Below, one piece after another: positions 1 through 7,961 of a stretch of 64,000 nucleotides of DNA. Every line of letters starts with the position of its first letter. Positions within the stretch are counted from its first letter, which is position 1. The stretch comes from Microbacterium sp. TPD7012 (lineage in GTDB: Bacteria; Actinomycetota; Actinomycetes; Actinomycetales; Microbacteriaceae). The DNA is taken from assembly GCF_003075395.1 (NCBI RefSeq), contig NZ_QDFV01000004.1, positions 359,250 to 423,249 on the forward strand, given 5' to 3'. The notes below the pieces were generated by a model that was given only the letters and a program-made list of their open reading frames with translations, was not told the DNA's origin and ran no database searches. The position numbers and the translations under genes were made by a program.

Positions 1-1115
1 GCCAAGAGCCCGACCCCCGCACGGGCGCGATCATCCCACCGATCTACCAGGCCTCCACACATGTGCAGGACGGCATCGGAGGGTTCCGGGAGGGCTTCGA
101 GTACAACCGCGCGGGCAACCCGACGAGATTTTCTCTGGAGACGCAGCTCGCCTCGCTGGAAGCCGGCGCGAACGCGCTCTCGTTCGCCTCGGGCCTTGCG
201 GCGGAGGACGCGCTGCTGCGCGGCATCCTGAAGCCCGGCGATCATGTGCTGCTCGGTAACGACGTCTACGGCGGCACGTACCGTCTGCTGACCAAGGTGC
301 TCGCGCCCTGGGGTATCGAGACCACGACGGTCGAGCTCGCCGACGTCGAGGCGATCCGCGAGGCGATCCGGCCGGAGACGAAGATCGTGTGGCTGGAGAC
401 GCCGAGCAATCCGCTGCTGAAGATCGTCGACATCGCGCAGATCGCCGAGATCGGGCATGCGGCCGGGGCGATCGTCGTCGTGGACAACACCTTCGCCTCG
501 CCGGCGCTGCAGCAGCCGCTGGCGCTCGGCGCGGATCTCGTCGTGCACTCGACCACCAAGTACCTCGGCGGGCACTCCGACGTGCTCGGCGGCGCGGTCG
601 TCTTCGGTGACGACCGCTTCTTCGAGCAGGTCAAGTTCCAGCAGTTCGCCGTCGGTGCGGTCTCCGCCCCGCTCGATGCCTGGCTGACCACCCGCGGCAT
701 CAAGACGCTCGCCGTGCGGATGCGGCAGCACTCCGAGAACGCGCAGGCGATCGCCGAGTGGGCGGCGAGGCGTTCCGAGTTCGCGCAGGTGTTCTTCCCC
801 GGCCTCGCCTCGCACCCGGGGCACGAGATCGCGGCGAAGCAGATGAGCGGGTTCGGCGGCATGCTGTCGTTCGGCCTCGCCGGCGGAGCGGACGCGGCGC
901 GCACCTTCGCCGAGAGCACCGAGCTCTTCCAGCTCGCCGAATCGCTCGGCGGCGTCGAGTCGCTCATCGGGTACCCGTCGGACATGACGCACGCATCGGT
1001 GCGCGGCACCGCGCTCGCCGTGCCGGAGAACGTCGTGCGCCTCTCGGTCGGCATCGAGGACGTCGACGACCTGATCACGGACCTCGAGCAGGCGCTCGCG
1101 CGCCTGGGCCGCTGA
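1..1115 (+). CDS. metB: cystathionine gamma-synthase, 5' truncated by window edge
   Basis: PLP-dependent trans-sulfuration enzyme that joins O-acyl-homoserine and cysteine to cystathionine in methionine synthesis. The reading frame is open from base 3, so the true start lies outside the window. Visible Cys/Met-metabolism PLP family features: the N-terminal YNRAGNPTR motif, the VDNTFASPALQQPL aspartate strand, and the PLP-binding lysine in HSTTKYLGGHSDVLGG (Lys codon at 558-560). The C-terminus has ESLGGVESLIGYPS and MTHAS, typical of gamma-synthases and lyases. The protein resembles actinobacterial MetB from memory. Cystathionine gamma-lyase cannot be excluded, because the two activities are hard to separate by motif. 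The gene is followed by a repeat-bearing spacer and looks monocistronic at its 3' side. Confidence 0.9.
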   Translation, partial: QEPDPRTGAIIPPIYQASTHVQDGIGGFREGFEYNRAGNPTRFSLETQLASLEAGANALSFASGLAAEDALLRGILKPGDHVLLGNDVYGGTYRLLTKVLAPWGIETTTVELADVEAIREAIRPETKIVWLETPSNPLLKIVDIAQIAEIGHAAGAIVVVDNTFASPALQQPLALGADLVVHSTTKYLGGHSDVLGGAVVFGDDRFFEQVKFQQFAVGAVSAPLDAWLTTRGIKTLAVRMRQHSENAQAIAEWAARRSEFAQVFFPGLASHPGHEIAAKQMSGFGGMLSFGLAGGADAARTFAESTELFQLAESLGGVESLIGYPSDMTHASVRGTALAVPENVVRLSVGIEDVDDLITDLEQALARLGR

Positions 1116-1146
1116 GGGATCGGCGGCGTCGCGGGATCTCGGCGGC

Positions 1147-1230
1147 TGGGTCGCTGAGCATCCGGGATGGGTCGCTGAGCATCCGGGGCGGTCGTTGATC
1201 CTCCGGGATGGGTCGCTGAGCCCGTCGAAG
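1147..1230. repeat. four degenerate 21-bp tandem units (GGGTCGCTGAGC...)
   Basis: The metB-MFS spacer holds two identical 19-nt units, GGGTCGCTGAGCATCCGGG, at 1148-1166 and 1169-1187. A decayed third copy lies near 1190, and a fourth copy starts at 1210 and continues as CCCGTCGAAG. The period is about 21 bp. The last unit (GCTGAGCCCGTCGAAG) resembles the arms of the inverted repeat at 47797-47836, so this looks like a dispersed intergenic repeat family that has locally duplicated. No coding potential is seen. Confidence 0.7.
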
Positions 1231-1233
1231 CGA

Positions 1234-1239
1234 TAGCAT
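1234..1239 (+). promoter_or_regulatory. putative -10 box (TAGCAT) of the MFS gene
   Basis: TAGCAT fits the actinobacterial TAnnnT -10 pattern seen before many genes here. It would place a transcription start near 1245-1246 and give a leader of about 60 nt containing the GGAAGGA ribosome binding site before GTG 1306. No clear -35 is seen, because the repeat units occupy that position. Confidence 0.35.
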
Positions 1240-1305
1240 GGGTGCTTTCCCCGGTCGAATCGTTTCGATCTCGCGCGCCCCCGCCTGACCTCCGGAAGGA
1301 CCGTC

Positions 1306-2670
1306 GTGTCCGACGCTCCACGCACTGACTCCATCCCGACGACTCCGCAGCCCGAGCGCACCCCGACGGGCAGCATCCGCACGTCCAGCGCCACCGGCGC
1401 GATCCGCACCCTGGGCAGCAATCCGGCGACCGCGCCGATCATGCTGCACCCGGGAGACGCGATCTCGCTCGGCCGGCGAACCCTGTACATCGTGCTGCTC
1501 GGCGCCCTCACGGCGCTCGGACCGTTCACGATCGACCTCTACCTGCCTGCCTTCCCTGTGCTGGAGGAGGACTTCCAGACGACGGCCGCCGCCATCCAGC
1601 TGACGCTCACCGGCACCATGATCGGCTTCGCGCTCGGTCAGCTCGTCGTCGGGCCGCTCAGCGACAAGGTCGGGCGACGGTTCCCGCTGATCGCCGTCAC
1701 CGCCCTGCACGTGCTCGCGAGCGTCGCCGCGGCGTTCGCACCCGACCTCGGCCTGCTGAGCGCCGCCCGCGTGCTCATGGGCATCGGCGCCGCCGCCGGC
1801 GGTGTCGTGGCCATGGCCATCGTCCGCGACCTCTTCGGCGGGCGTCGGCTGGTCGTGATGCTGTCGCGGCTCGCGCTCGTGTCCGGGGTCGCCCCCGTGG
1901 TCGCGCCCCTGATCGGCTCGTGGCTGCTGACGCTCATGCCCTGGCGCGGGATCTTCGTCGTGCTCGCCGCCTACGGCGTGATCATGCTGCTCTCGGCGAT
2001 CCTGTTCATCCCCGAGACGCTGCCCGTCGCGCGGCGTCAGGGACGCGGCGGCGCGACCATGCTGCAGCGGTACAAGTCCGTGCTCTCGGATCGCGTGTTC
2101 ATCGGCGTGCTGATCATCGGCGGCATGAGCTTCTCCGGACTGTTCTCCTACCTGTCGGCCTCGCCGTTCCTCTTCCAGGAGACGCACGGCCTCGACGCGC
2201 AGCAGTACGGTCTGCTGTTCGCGGTGAACTCTCTCGGCGTGGTCACAGGCGTGCAGGTCGCCTCGCGCCTCGCTGCACGATTCGGTCCCCAGTGGGTCCT
2301 GGCGTACTCGACCGCGATCCTGCTGCTGGCGGGCACGGCGATCATCGTGACCGACCAGCTCGGCCTCGGACTCTGGGGCACGGTCATTCCGCTGTTCGTG
2401 TTCATGACCGCCTGCGGGTTCACGTTCCCGAACGTGCAGGTCCTGGCGCTCGACCGGCACGGCAAGGCGGCCGGCACAGCCGCGTCGATCCTCGGCGCGG
2501 TCAACTTCGGCGTCGCCGGGCTCATCTCGCCGATCGTCGGGTGGATCTCGAAGGACGCCGGGATCACGGCGACGACGATGGCGTCGGTCATGGTCGGCTG
2601 CGCCGTGATCGGCATCCTGTCGCTGTGGCTCATCGTGCGTCCGCGCACCGTGGCGATGCTCACTCCCTGA
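1306..2670 (+). CDS. Bcr/CflA-family MFS drug-resistance transporter
   Basis: A 454-residue major facilitator membrane protein expected to export drugs with proton antiport. The 12 hydrophobic segments start around residue 63 (YIVLLGALTALGPFTIDLYL). The Bcr/CflA signatures are visible: FTIDLYLPAFP in TM1 and GPLSDKVGRR in the loop between TM2 and TM3 (motif A). Most family members are about 400 residues. This one carries an extra N-terminal arm of about 55 residues rich in Thr, Ser and Pro, with an imperfect internal repeat (TGSIRT then TGAIRT). The GTG start is preceded by GGAAGGA. A shorter start at an internal Met (residue 46) would remove the arm, so arm use is uncertain. The substrate cannot be predicted. 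Confidence 0.85.
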   Translation: MSDAPRTDSIPTTPQPERTPTGSIRTSSATGAIRTLGSNPATAPIMLHPGDAISLGRRTLYIVLLGALTALGPFTIDLYLPAFPVLEEDFQTTAAAIQLTLTGTMIGFALGQLVVGPLSDKVGRRFPLIAVTALHVLASVAAAFAPDLGLLSAARVLMGIGAAAGGVVAMAIVRDLFGGRRLVVMLSRLALVSGVAPVVAPLIGSWLLTLMPWRGIFVVLAAYGVIMLLSAILFIPETLPVARRQGRGGATMLQRYKSVLSDRVFIGVLIIGGMSFSGLFSYLSASPFLFQETHGLDAQQYGLLFAVNSLGVVTGVQVASRLAARFGPQWVLAYSTAILLLAGTAIIVTDQLGLGLWGTVIPLFVFMTACGFTFPNVQVLALDRHGKAAGTAASILGAVNFGVAGLISPIVGWISKDAGITATTMASVMVGCAVIGILSLWLIVRPRTVAMLTP

Positions 2671-2701
2671 GTGCACAGGGTTCATCGGCCATGATGGGAC
2701 G

Positions 2702-3334
2702 ATGAGCAGACGGATGCTGTTGTGGTGGGGCGTGGGGTGTCTCGTCCTCGCGACGGCTCTGGGTGCGTTCGTGGTCTTCGGGTACTCCGAGACGCCGGGG
2801 TTCGACCGGTGGTGGAACGAGCTCATCGCGAGCGTCCGCGGTGACTGGATGTACTCGTTCGCGCTGGCGCTGAACTGGGTCGGCGGCGGATGGGTCGCGA
2901 TCCTTGGGGTGCCGCTCCTCGCGATCGTCGCGCTGCTGCTCGCACGCCGCTGGCGCAGTGCCCTCTTCGCGGCGATCTGCTTCGCTGCGAGCGCGGGAGC
3001 CGTGCAGCTGCTCAAACAGCTGTTCGGGCGAGCCCGGCCGGAGGACATGCTCGTGGTGAGCGACTACGGGTCGTTCCCCTCGGGTCACACCGCGAACGCC
3101 GCGACGATCGCCCTGGTCATCTGGGTGCTGTTCCCGAAGGCTTGGACCGCGCTCCTCGGCGCGCTCTGGGTGCTCGCGATGGCGCTCTCGCGCACGTTCC
3201 TCTCGGTGCACTGGGCGAGCGACACTCTCGGCGGAGCACTCGTCGGGGCGGGAGTGGTGCTCGTGCTCGCCGCCTGGCTGCTGCCGTGGGTGCGACACCG
3301 TCGCGAAGAGCCCGTCGAGGCGCCGGTAGGCTGA
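2702..3334 (+). CDS. PAP2 superfamily membrane phosphatase
   Basis: A 210-residue integral membrane phosphatase of the phosphatidic acid phosphatase type 2 family, acting on lipid phosphates or prenyl diphosphates at the membrane surface. All three motifs are complete: K105 to P113 (KQLFGRARP), PSGH at 126-129, and SRTFLSVHWASD with R164, H170 and D174. At least five hydrophobic helices are visible, the first at residues 8-26. ATG 2702 has a -10-like CATGAT 6 nt upstream and no ribosome binding site, matching the leaderless pattern of the window. The exact substrate (undecaprenyl diphosphate versus phosphatidate) is not determinable. Confidence 0.88.
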   Translation: MSRRMLLWWGVGCLVLATALGAFVVFGYSETPGFDRWWNELIASVRGDWMYSFALALNWVGGGWVAILGVPLLAIVALLLARRWRSALFAAICFAASAGAVQLLKQLFGRARPEDMLVVSDYGSFPSGHTANAATIALVIWVLFPKAWTALLGALWVLAMALSRTFLSVHWASDTLGGALVGAGVVLVLAAWLLPWVRHRREEPVEAPVG

Positions 3335-3363
3335 CGGGACCCCGATCGTTCAGAGGAGTCCTC

Positions 3364-3972
3364 GTGCCGAGCAGCATCCGTCCCTACCGTCCATCGGATC
3401 GTGCCGCGATCTACGAGATCTGCACGAAGACGGCCGATGCGGGAGCGGACGCGACGGGCATCCTCTCGGATGACGACCTGTGGGGCGAGCTGTTCGCGGT
3501 CCCGTATGTGGAGCGGCATCCGGATCTCGCCTGGGTCGTGGAGACGGACGACGGGCGCACGATCGGATACATCGTCGGGACCGATGACACCGATGCGTTC
3601 TACACGTGGTTCCGCGACGAGTGGTGGCCGGCCTTCCGGGAGCGCTTCCCGCGACCGCAGCAGGTCGTCACCCGCGAGGACCGCATGATCGAGTACGGAT
3701 ACGAGCGAGCACCGGGCGTCGACGCCGAGGTCTCCGACTACCCGGCTCACCTGCACATCGACCTCCTCCCCGAGACTCAGGGGCAGGGCCTCGGGCGCCG
3801 CCTCATGGAGACGCTGTTCGCCGAGCTGACCCGGCGTGGCGTGCGCGGGCTGCACCTGGGCATCGATCCCCAGAACTCGGCCGCGGCCGCGTTCTACGAG
3901 CGACTCGGCATGACGCGTCTGCCCGGCGAGGCGCACAGGTACGGAGTGACGTTCGGCACGGCCGCTCGATAA
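3364..3972 (+). CDS. GNAT family N-acetyltransferase
   Basis: A 202-residue acetyltransferase of the GNAT fold. The acetyl-CoA pyrophosphate loop is seen as QGQGLGRRLM, followed by a typical beta5-helix ending NSAAAAFYERLGM. The overall shape resembles the eukaryotic O-GlcNAcase-type acetyltransferase-like proteins common in actinobacteria, with a long insert after strand 3 that holds two WW/FR segments. GTG 3364 is chosen because an AGAGGAGTCCTC ribosome binding site precedes it. The frame stays open far upstream through the PAP2 gene but only as a shadow. The substrate is unknown. The gene ends inside the shared terminator with tRNA-Ser. Confidence 0.82.
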   Translation: MPSSIRPYRPSDRAAIYEICTKTADAGADATGILSDDDLWGELFAVPYVERHPDLAWVVETDDGRTIGYIVGTDDTDAFYTWFRDEWWPAFRERFPRPQQVVTREDRMIEYGYERAPGVDAEVSDYPAHLHIDLLPETQGQGLGRRLMETLFAELTRRGVRGLHLGIDPQNSAAAAFYERLGMTRLPGEAHRYGVTFGTAAR

Positions 3973-4018
3973 AACGCATGAAGGGCCCCCGCTGGCGCGG
4001 AGACCCTTCATGCGTTTT
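3971..4018. terminator. bidirectional hairpin terminator between GNAT gene and tRNA-Ser
   Basis: A perfect 15-bp stem (3971-3985 pairing with 4004-4018, arms AAAACGCATGAAGGG and its complement) encloses an 18-nt loop. It ends in TTTT in both directions, so it can stop the plus-strand GNAT transcript and the minus-strand tRNA transcript. Its right arm begins directly at the encoded CCA of the tRNA. Confidence 0.85.
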
Positions 4019-4105
4019 GGCGGTGACGGCGGGATTCGAACCCGCGGTTGCTTGCACAACACACGCTTTCCAAGCGTGCTCCTTCGGCCGCTCGGACACG
4101 TCACC
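4018..4105 (-). tRNA. tRNA-Ser (anticodon GGA), CCA encoded
   Basis: Read on the minus strand, the acceptor GGTGACG (4105 side) pairs with CGTCACC, followed by discriminator G and CCA. The anticodon loop CTTGGAAAG gives GGA, reading UCC/UCU serine codons. The long variable arm (TGTTGTGCAAGCA) and the T loop GGTTCGAATCC are typical of type II serine tRNA. The 85-nt body is 4021-4105 and CCA extends it to 4018. Confidence 0.95.
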
Positions 4106-4156
4106 AGGAACAACCTGTTCATCTTATCCGATCGGCCGGGTGCCGAGTGACCGCGT

Positions 4157-4513
4157 CTATGCGGCGGGGATCTCCTCGATGCGGTGATAGACGGGCAGGC
4201 CGCGCTCGAGGGCGATGGCGACGTCGTTGTCGGCGCCGGCGGATTCCCCCGGAAGCCGCAGCACCGCATCGCAGTGATCGAGCAGTCGTGCGGCCGTCTC
4301 GTACATCACGTCGTGCTGCGCTGTCTCCGCCTCGTCGAGGCCGCGCAGGGTCGGGAGGGCGACCCATTCGCCGATCATCGGCACGTGGCCGAGGCGGTGG
4401 ATGGGAGCGGCGGCGGTCTCCAGGCGTTCGAGGTTGCGAGCGATCGCGGCGGGGTCGCCGTCGGTGCCGGATCGGTAGGGACCGGCGATCAGGATCAGGA
4501 GTGGCTTCTTCAT
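4157..4513 (-). CDS. DUF4406-like small protein (nucleoside deoxyribosyltransferase fold)
   Basis: A 118-residue soluble protein. It opens with the strand LLILIAGPYRSG and later has ADNDVAIALERGLPVYHRI, the layout of DUF4406 and of the nucleoside 2-deoxyribosyltransferase-like fold, in which a buried Asp/Glu pair binds nucleoside. Function is unproven. ATG 4513 is preferred over GTG 4522: a TACAGT -10 box (4521-4526 on this strand) lies exactly 7 nt upstream, as in other leaderless genes here, and no ribosome binding site is present. It is transcribed divergently from the DeoR regulator, with only 56 bp between the starts, so the two may share control. Confidence 0.7.
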   Translation of the reverse strand: MKKPLLILIAGPYRSGTDGDPAAIARNLERLETAAAPIHRLGHVPMIGEWVALPTLRGLDEAETAQHDVMYETAARLLDHCDAVLRLPGESAGADNDVAIALERGLPVYHRIEEIPAA

Positions 4514-4569
4514 GGGGGACACTGTAGCGTTAACTGTGCAAGATCATGCAACAACAGGAAGAAGTGCGG

Positions 4570-5289
4570 ATGCTGGGTGCGCAGCGCAAGGAACATCTCC
4601 TCGGACTCCTCGCCGCTGAGGGGCGTGTCGTCGCGAAGACGGCGGCGGCCGAGCTGGGAGTGTCCGAGGATTCGATCCGGCGAGATCTCCGCGAGCTCGC
4701 CGACGCGGGGCAGTGCATCCGCGTCTACGGCGGAGCGCTGCCCGTGCCGGCGGCCGACGCGCCCGTGGCCCAGCGTCTGGGTGTGGCGAGCGAGAGCAAG
4801 GAGCGGGTCGCCAGGGCGGCTGTCGCGTTGATCCGCCCGACGTCGACGATCATCCTGGATGCCGGGACGACGACCTTGGCGATGGCGCGCATGCTTCCGC
4901 ACGGTGCGAGCCTGACCGTGATCACTCCGAGTCCCGCCGTGGCGCTGGCGGCGCTGGAGCATTCGAGCGCTCGCGTGCTGATGGTCGGTGGGGAGCTCAG
5001 CCGGCACTCGGCGGTGGCCGGCGGCGCTCTCGCCCAGGAGGCGATCGCCCGGCTCGCCGCCGACATCTTCTTCCTCGGCGTCACGGGGATCCACGAGACG
5101 CACGGCTTGACGACCGGCGAACTCGACGATGCGGTGACGAAGCGGGCTCTCGCCGTTCGCAGCGCAGAGGTCTTCGTGCTCGGCAGCGCAGAGAAGATCG
5201 GCGCGGTGTCGCGCTTCCCGGTGCTCGGGATCGACGAGATCTCCGGGGTGATCGTCGACCCGCAGGGCCCGGGATTCCGCGCCGTCTGA
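4570..5289 (+). CDS. DeoR/GlpR-family transcriptional regulator
   Basis: A 239-residue repressor of sugar-phosphate metabolism type. The N-terminal winged helix (GVSEDSIRRDLRELADAG, about residues 26-43) is followed by VYGGAL. The C-terminal DeoR sensor domain shows ILDAGTTTLAMARML and LSRHSAVAGGAL, which bind phosphorylated sugars in the family. ATG 4570 is chosen because AGGAAG stands 8-9 nt upstream; an upstream in-frame ATG at 4546 would add eight residues. The gene lies between the DUF4406-like gene and the daptide cluster. Nothing ties it to daptide control except position, and its effector is unknown. Confidence 0.85.
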   Translation: MLGAQRKEHLLGLLAAEGRVVAKTAAAELGVSEDSIRRDLRELADAGQCIRVYGGALPVPAADAPVAQRLGVASESKERVARAAVALIRPTSTIILDAGTTTLAMARMLPHGASLTVITPSPAVALAALEHSSARVLMVGGELSRHSAVAGGALAQEAIARLAADIFFLGVTGIHETHGLTTGELDDAVTKRALAVRSAEVFVLGSAEKIGAVSRFPVLGIDEISGVIVDPQGPGFRAV

Positions 5290-5462
5290 GGCTGATTCAA
5301 ACGCTCACTTTTCCTCCACAGCGGGGGCACGGCTGAAATATTGCACTCGGTGGAGTAATCCGCTTACCCTCAGGTGAGGACATAAGGTCCTCGCATGGGG
5401 ATGCAAAAGAGTCGACCGGATGATGTCTTCACTGCCTCCTCGGTGCATCTTCTGGGGGACGA
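5290..5462 (+). promoter_or_regulatory. upstream region of the daptide operon with candidate promoter and 6-bp palindrome
   Basis: This non-coding stretch is visibly richer in A+T than its flanks. TTGCAC at 5341-5346 and TACCCT at 5365-5370 stand 18 bp apart and could be a weak -35/-10 pair. Just downstream, GAGGAC (5376-5381) and GTCCTC (5387-5392) form a perfect inverted repeat with a 5-nt spacer, positioned like an operator or a 5' leader hairpin. No regulator gene lies inside the cluster. The assignment is by pattern only. Confidence 0.4.
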
Positions 5463-5666
5463 ATGGACATGGGATCAGCGTGGTCGACGGGGCGTCGTCA
5501 ACGTACCGCGACAGCTGTCGCGCCGGACCTGAACGGCCGACGGCCGGTGGTCGACTTCGTCACAGCGCCGGTACCACCGCAGGATCCTCCGGTCGACTCC
5601 TTCCCGACGGCGCACTCCGACAGGTCGGCCGGAGCACACCGCGAGGAGGCGTCTGATGCGAAGTGA
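5463..5666 (+). CDS. small ORF of unknown function, overlapping the mpaC-like start
   Basis: A possible 67-residue protein starting at ATG 5463 with GGGGGACG just upstream and ending 11 nt inside the mpaC-like gene. It has no hydrophobic core and no C-terminal Thr, so it is not a fourth daptide precursor. A Pro-rich stretch (APVPPQDPPVD) is the only landmark. Third-position GC is about 73 percent by hand count, lower than surrounding genes, which weakens the case. It could be a leader ORF coupling translation into the operon, or just untranslated leader. Confidence 0.25.
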   Translation: MDMGSAWSTGRRQRTATAVAPDLNGRRPVVDFVTAPVPPQDPPVDSFPTAHSDRSAGAHREEASDAK

Positions 5667-6705
5667 CGAAAGGGTGACTGACCTGGAAGTCGTCGGGGCA
5701 CGGGCGCTTCGCGAATGGATCACCGGACGCTGTGAGGAGTACTCGCAGGTAATCCTCGTGGAGCGCGGAGCCGCCGCAGCGGACATCGACGACGTGGCCG
5801 GCCGCGATGATGTGGTCCTTCTGCCGATGGCCGGCGAACCGTACAACGGACGGGCCCGCGCCGTTCGCTACAGCGGAGCGTTGGACGAGATCGGCGACGA
5901 GCTGTTCTTCGGAGAGCGTTCGGTCGAGCTTCAGGACTACGTCTCCGCGGCGTTCGTCCAGATTCTCGGACCGACGGCGGTGTGCCTCGTCGACCTGCCC
6001 GGCTGGTACGCCTTCCTGGCTGATGCGGAAATCGCTCGGGAGACCGGGGTCTTTCCGTCTGCGTTGATCGATCCTCGCGTGATCCTCGGGGATCGCACTG
6101 CCCTGGCGAAGCCCGATGAGCGGGCGGCTCCGAGCGCCCTCAGAGTGCGCTCGGACGGCAGAGTCAGCGTCGGTCTCCGGGGTGAGGTCATCGGCAGCGT
6201 CGACGATCTTCGTGCCCTGCTCTCCGTCCCTCTGCCTCGCATCGCGGCGCTGGGAGGCATCGCGCCGCGCGATGAGCTCACGGCCGACCTGACCAGCCGC
6301 GGCTGGATCGGACGCTACCTCGACGCGACGGATCTCATCAAAATGCTCCAGCTCGGAAACGGGGGCGCCAAGATGGCGGGCTTCGGCTGGGAGCTCGTCG
6401 AGGACGGACGCGCCGACGCCGAACCGCTGATGTCGGATCCGTTCCTGCTGGAGACCAGCGACGGCTTCCTTCTCGCCGACACCGGAACCCTGCGCCGTCA
6501 GCTGCTCTCGCCGGTCACGGCCACGGTGGTCGCCATCCTCCAGACCTCGAGCGCGCCCGAGGTCGCGGCAGAGCGCATCACGCGACTGCTGGGTACGACA
6601 GCCTCTGACGCGAGCAGGCTGTGCATCGATGCCGTCGGCGCGCTCGACGTCCACTTCGGCAGGCGAGCCGACTCGTCGATTCCGACATCGGGAACGCGCG
6701 GGTGA
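5656..6705 (+). CDS. mpaC: daptide RiPP recognition/accessory protein (MpaC-like)
   Basis: A 349-residue protein. In the daptide system of Microbacterium paraoxydans the oxidative decarboxylase needs an accessory protein with a C-terminal RiPP recognition element that delivers the precursor. This protein matches that layout: a long N-terminal region of no recognisable fold (TOMM/YcaO-like partner style, residues 1-250), then a PqqD-like winged helix from about residue 265 to 335 (DGFLLADTGTLRRQL, then VTATVVAILQTS). ATG 5656 is supported by GAGGAGGCG 6 nt upstream. Its stop overlaps the aminotransferase GTG (GTGA). It is the first gene of the long plus-strand operon. Assignment rests on synteny plus the RRE; the N-terminal part has no motif I can name. 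Confidence 0.82.
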   Translation: MRSDERVTDLEVVGARALREWITGRCEEYSQVILVERGAAAADIDDVAGRDDVVLLPMAGEPYNGRARAVRYSGALDEIGDELFFGERSVELQDYVSAAFVQILGPTAVCLVDLPGWYAFLADAEIARETGVFPSALIDPRVILGDRTALAKPDERAAPSALRVRSDGRVSVGLRGEVIGSVDDLRALLSVPLPRIAALGGIAPRDELTADLTSRGWIGRYLDATDLIKMLQLGNGGAKMAGFGWELVEDGRADAEPLMSDPFLLETSDGFLLADTGTLRRQLLSPVTATVVAILQTSSAPEVAAERITRLLGTTASDASRLCIDAVGALDVHFGRRADSSIPTSGTRG

Positions 6706-7961
6706 GCGCCCTGCATGCGCTCTGGGCCTCGATGCTCCCAGCCGACACGACCTTCACGCAAGATCGAGTCGCTGTCGGCGCCGCTGGGCATCGGATCGAC
6801 TTCGCCGACGGCTCCTCGCGCCTCTGCGCGACGAGCGGACTATGGAACGTTCCGCTCGGTTTCGGCAATCCGGCGGTCGCCGATGCCGTGAGCAGGGCCG
6901 CCCACGACGCGTCCTACCTGACTCTGTTCCGCGCGTCGCATCAGTACGCGGAGGCCGCCGCTGAGGCACTCGTGGAGCTCGCGAACCCGACGAGGTACAG
7001 CCGCGTCATCTTCTCCACGTCGGGCGGAGCGGCGAATGACGCCGCGATGAAGCTGGCGCGTCAGTACTGGGCGCAGAAAGCGGCTCGGTCCCGCTCGCTC
7101 GTCGTGGGTCTGAAGGGCAGCTATCACGGCACGATGTACGGCAGCCATGCGCTGAGCGGCGACGATCTCCTTCAATCCGCCTACGCCGTCGACCGTAGAT
7201 CGGTGAGACATGTCGCTCACTCCGATGACGGAGAGGAACTCGAAACGCTGCTGAAGCGTGAGGGGGCCAGGGTCGCGTCTGTCGTCGTCGAGCCGGTCCT
7301 GGGCAGCGGAGCGCACGCGCTGTCCGATGCGTTCGTGGATCGTCTGCTGGCTCTACGAGAGGAGTACGGGTTCCTGATCGTCGCGGATGAGGTCGCCACG
7401 GGTTTCGGTCGCACAGGCACGATGCTCGCCACCGATGTGTGGGCCGCCGCTCCCGACGTTCTCCTGCTCTCGAAGGCGTTGACGAACGGCGCCATGGGCG
7501 CCGCGGCGCTCCTGGTGGGTTCTCGTGTCGCATCCGAGTTCGCGCGCGGCGGGTGGACCTTCGTCCACGGTGAGACGCAGGCGGGAACGCCGGCGTGCGC
7601 CGCGGCCATCATCGCGGTGATCGAGGAACTGCGCCGCATCGACGTGCAGTCGACCGCGCGGGCGCTCGCGACGGGCCTGTGGGAGATGGCGACGTCGTTG
7701 AAGGCCGAGGGTCTGGTCGCTGAGGTGACGGGCCGCGGTTGCTTCGTGGGACTCGGGCTTCGCAACCCCGATGACAGCCTCCTCTCGGCGAATGAGGTCC
7801 TTCGAGTCGTCTCCGCCATCGCAGAGAGCGGCGTTCTGGTTCAGCCCGGGCCCAGTTCCGTCGAGCTGATCCCGGCGTACGGATTCACAGCCGCGGAGCT
7901 CCTCCAGACGGATGCGGCTGTGCGCGCGGGGCTGGCGCGCGCAGCGGAGTCGGCAGCATGA
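6702..7961 (+). CDS. mpaD: daptide aminotransferase, class III PLP-dependent (MpaD-like)
   Basis: A 419-residue class III (ornithine/GABA type) aminotransferase. The PLP-binding lysine is K258 in LLLSKALTNGAMG, the ring-nitrogen aspartate is D229 in LIVADEVATGFGRTGT, and the cofactor phosphate loop is STSGGAAND (about 106-113). In daptide synthesis this enzyme converts the C-terminal ketone left after oxidative decarboxylation of Thr into a chiral amine. GTG 6702 is chosen because it forms a 4-nt GTGA overlap with the preceding stop. A longer upstream reading exists but would run back into the mpaC-like gene. The stop overlaps the next start (ATGA), so translation is likely coupled. Confidence 0.88.
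   Translation: MSALHALWASMLPADTTFTQDRVAVGAAGHRIDFADGSSRLCATSGLWNVPLGFGNPAVADAVSRAAHDASYLTLFRASHQYAEAAAEALVELANPTRYSRVIFSTSGGAANDAAMKLARQYWAQKAARSRSLVVGLKGSYHGTMYGSHALSGDDLLQSAYAVDRRSVRHVAHSDDGEELETLLKREGARVASVVVEPVLGSGAHALSDAFVDRLLALREEYGFLIVADEVATGFGRTGTMLATDVWAAAPDVLLLSKALTNGAMGAAALLVGSRVASEFARGGWTFVHGETQAGTPACAAAIIAVIEELRRIDVQSTARALATGLWEMATSLKAEGLVAEVTGRGCFVGLGLRNPDDSLLSANEVLRVVSAIAESGVLVQPGPSSVELIPAYGFTAAELLQTDAAVRAGLARAAESAA

Noticed and set aside
1075..3048. Long minus-strand open frame opposite the exporter gene
   Set aside because: It mirrors the plus-strand gene in a very high-GC region, gives low-complexity Arg/Glu/Asp/His-rich protein and has no ribosome binding site; a shadow frame.
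4018..5655. tRNA-Ser as an integration site for a daptide island
   Set aside because: No integrase, no direct repeat of the tRNA 3' end on the far side of the cluster was found by eye, and ordinary genes lie between.
5420..5656. A 78-codon frame before the daptide operon
   Set aside because: No ribosome binding site, about 68 percent third-position GC by hand count, and it competes with another frame and the leader palindrome region.
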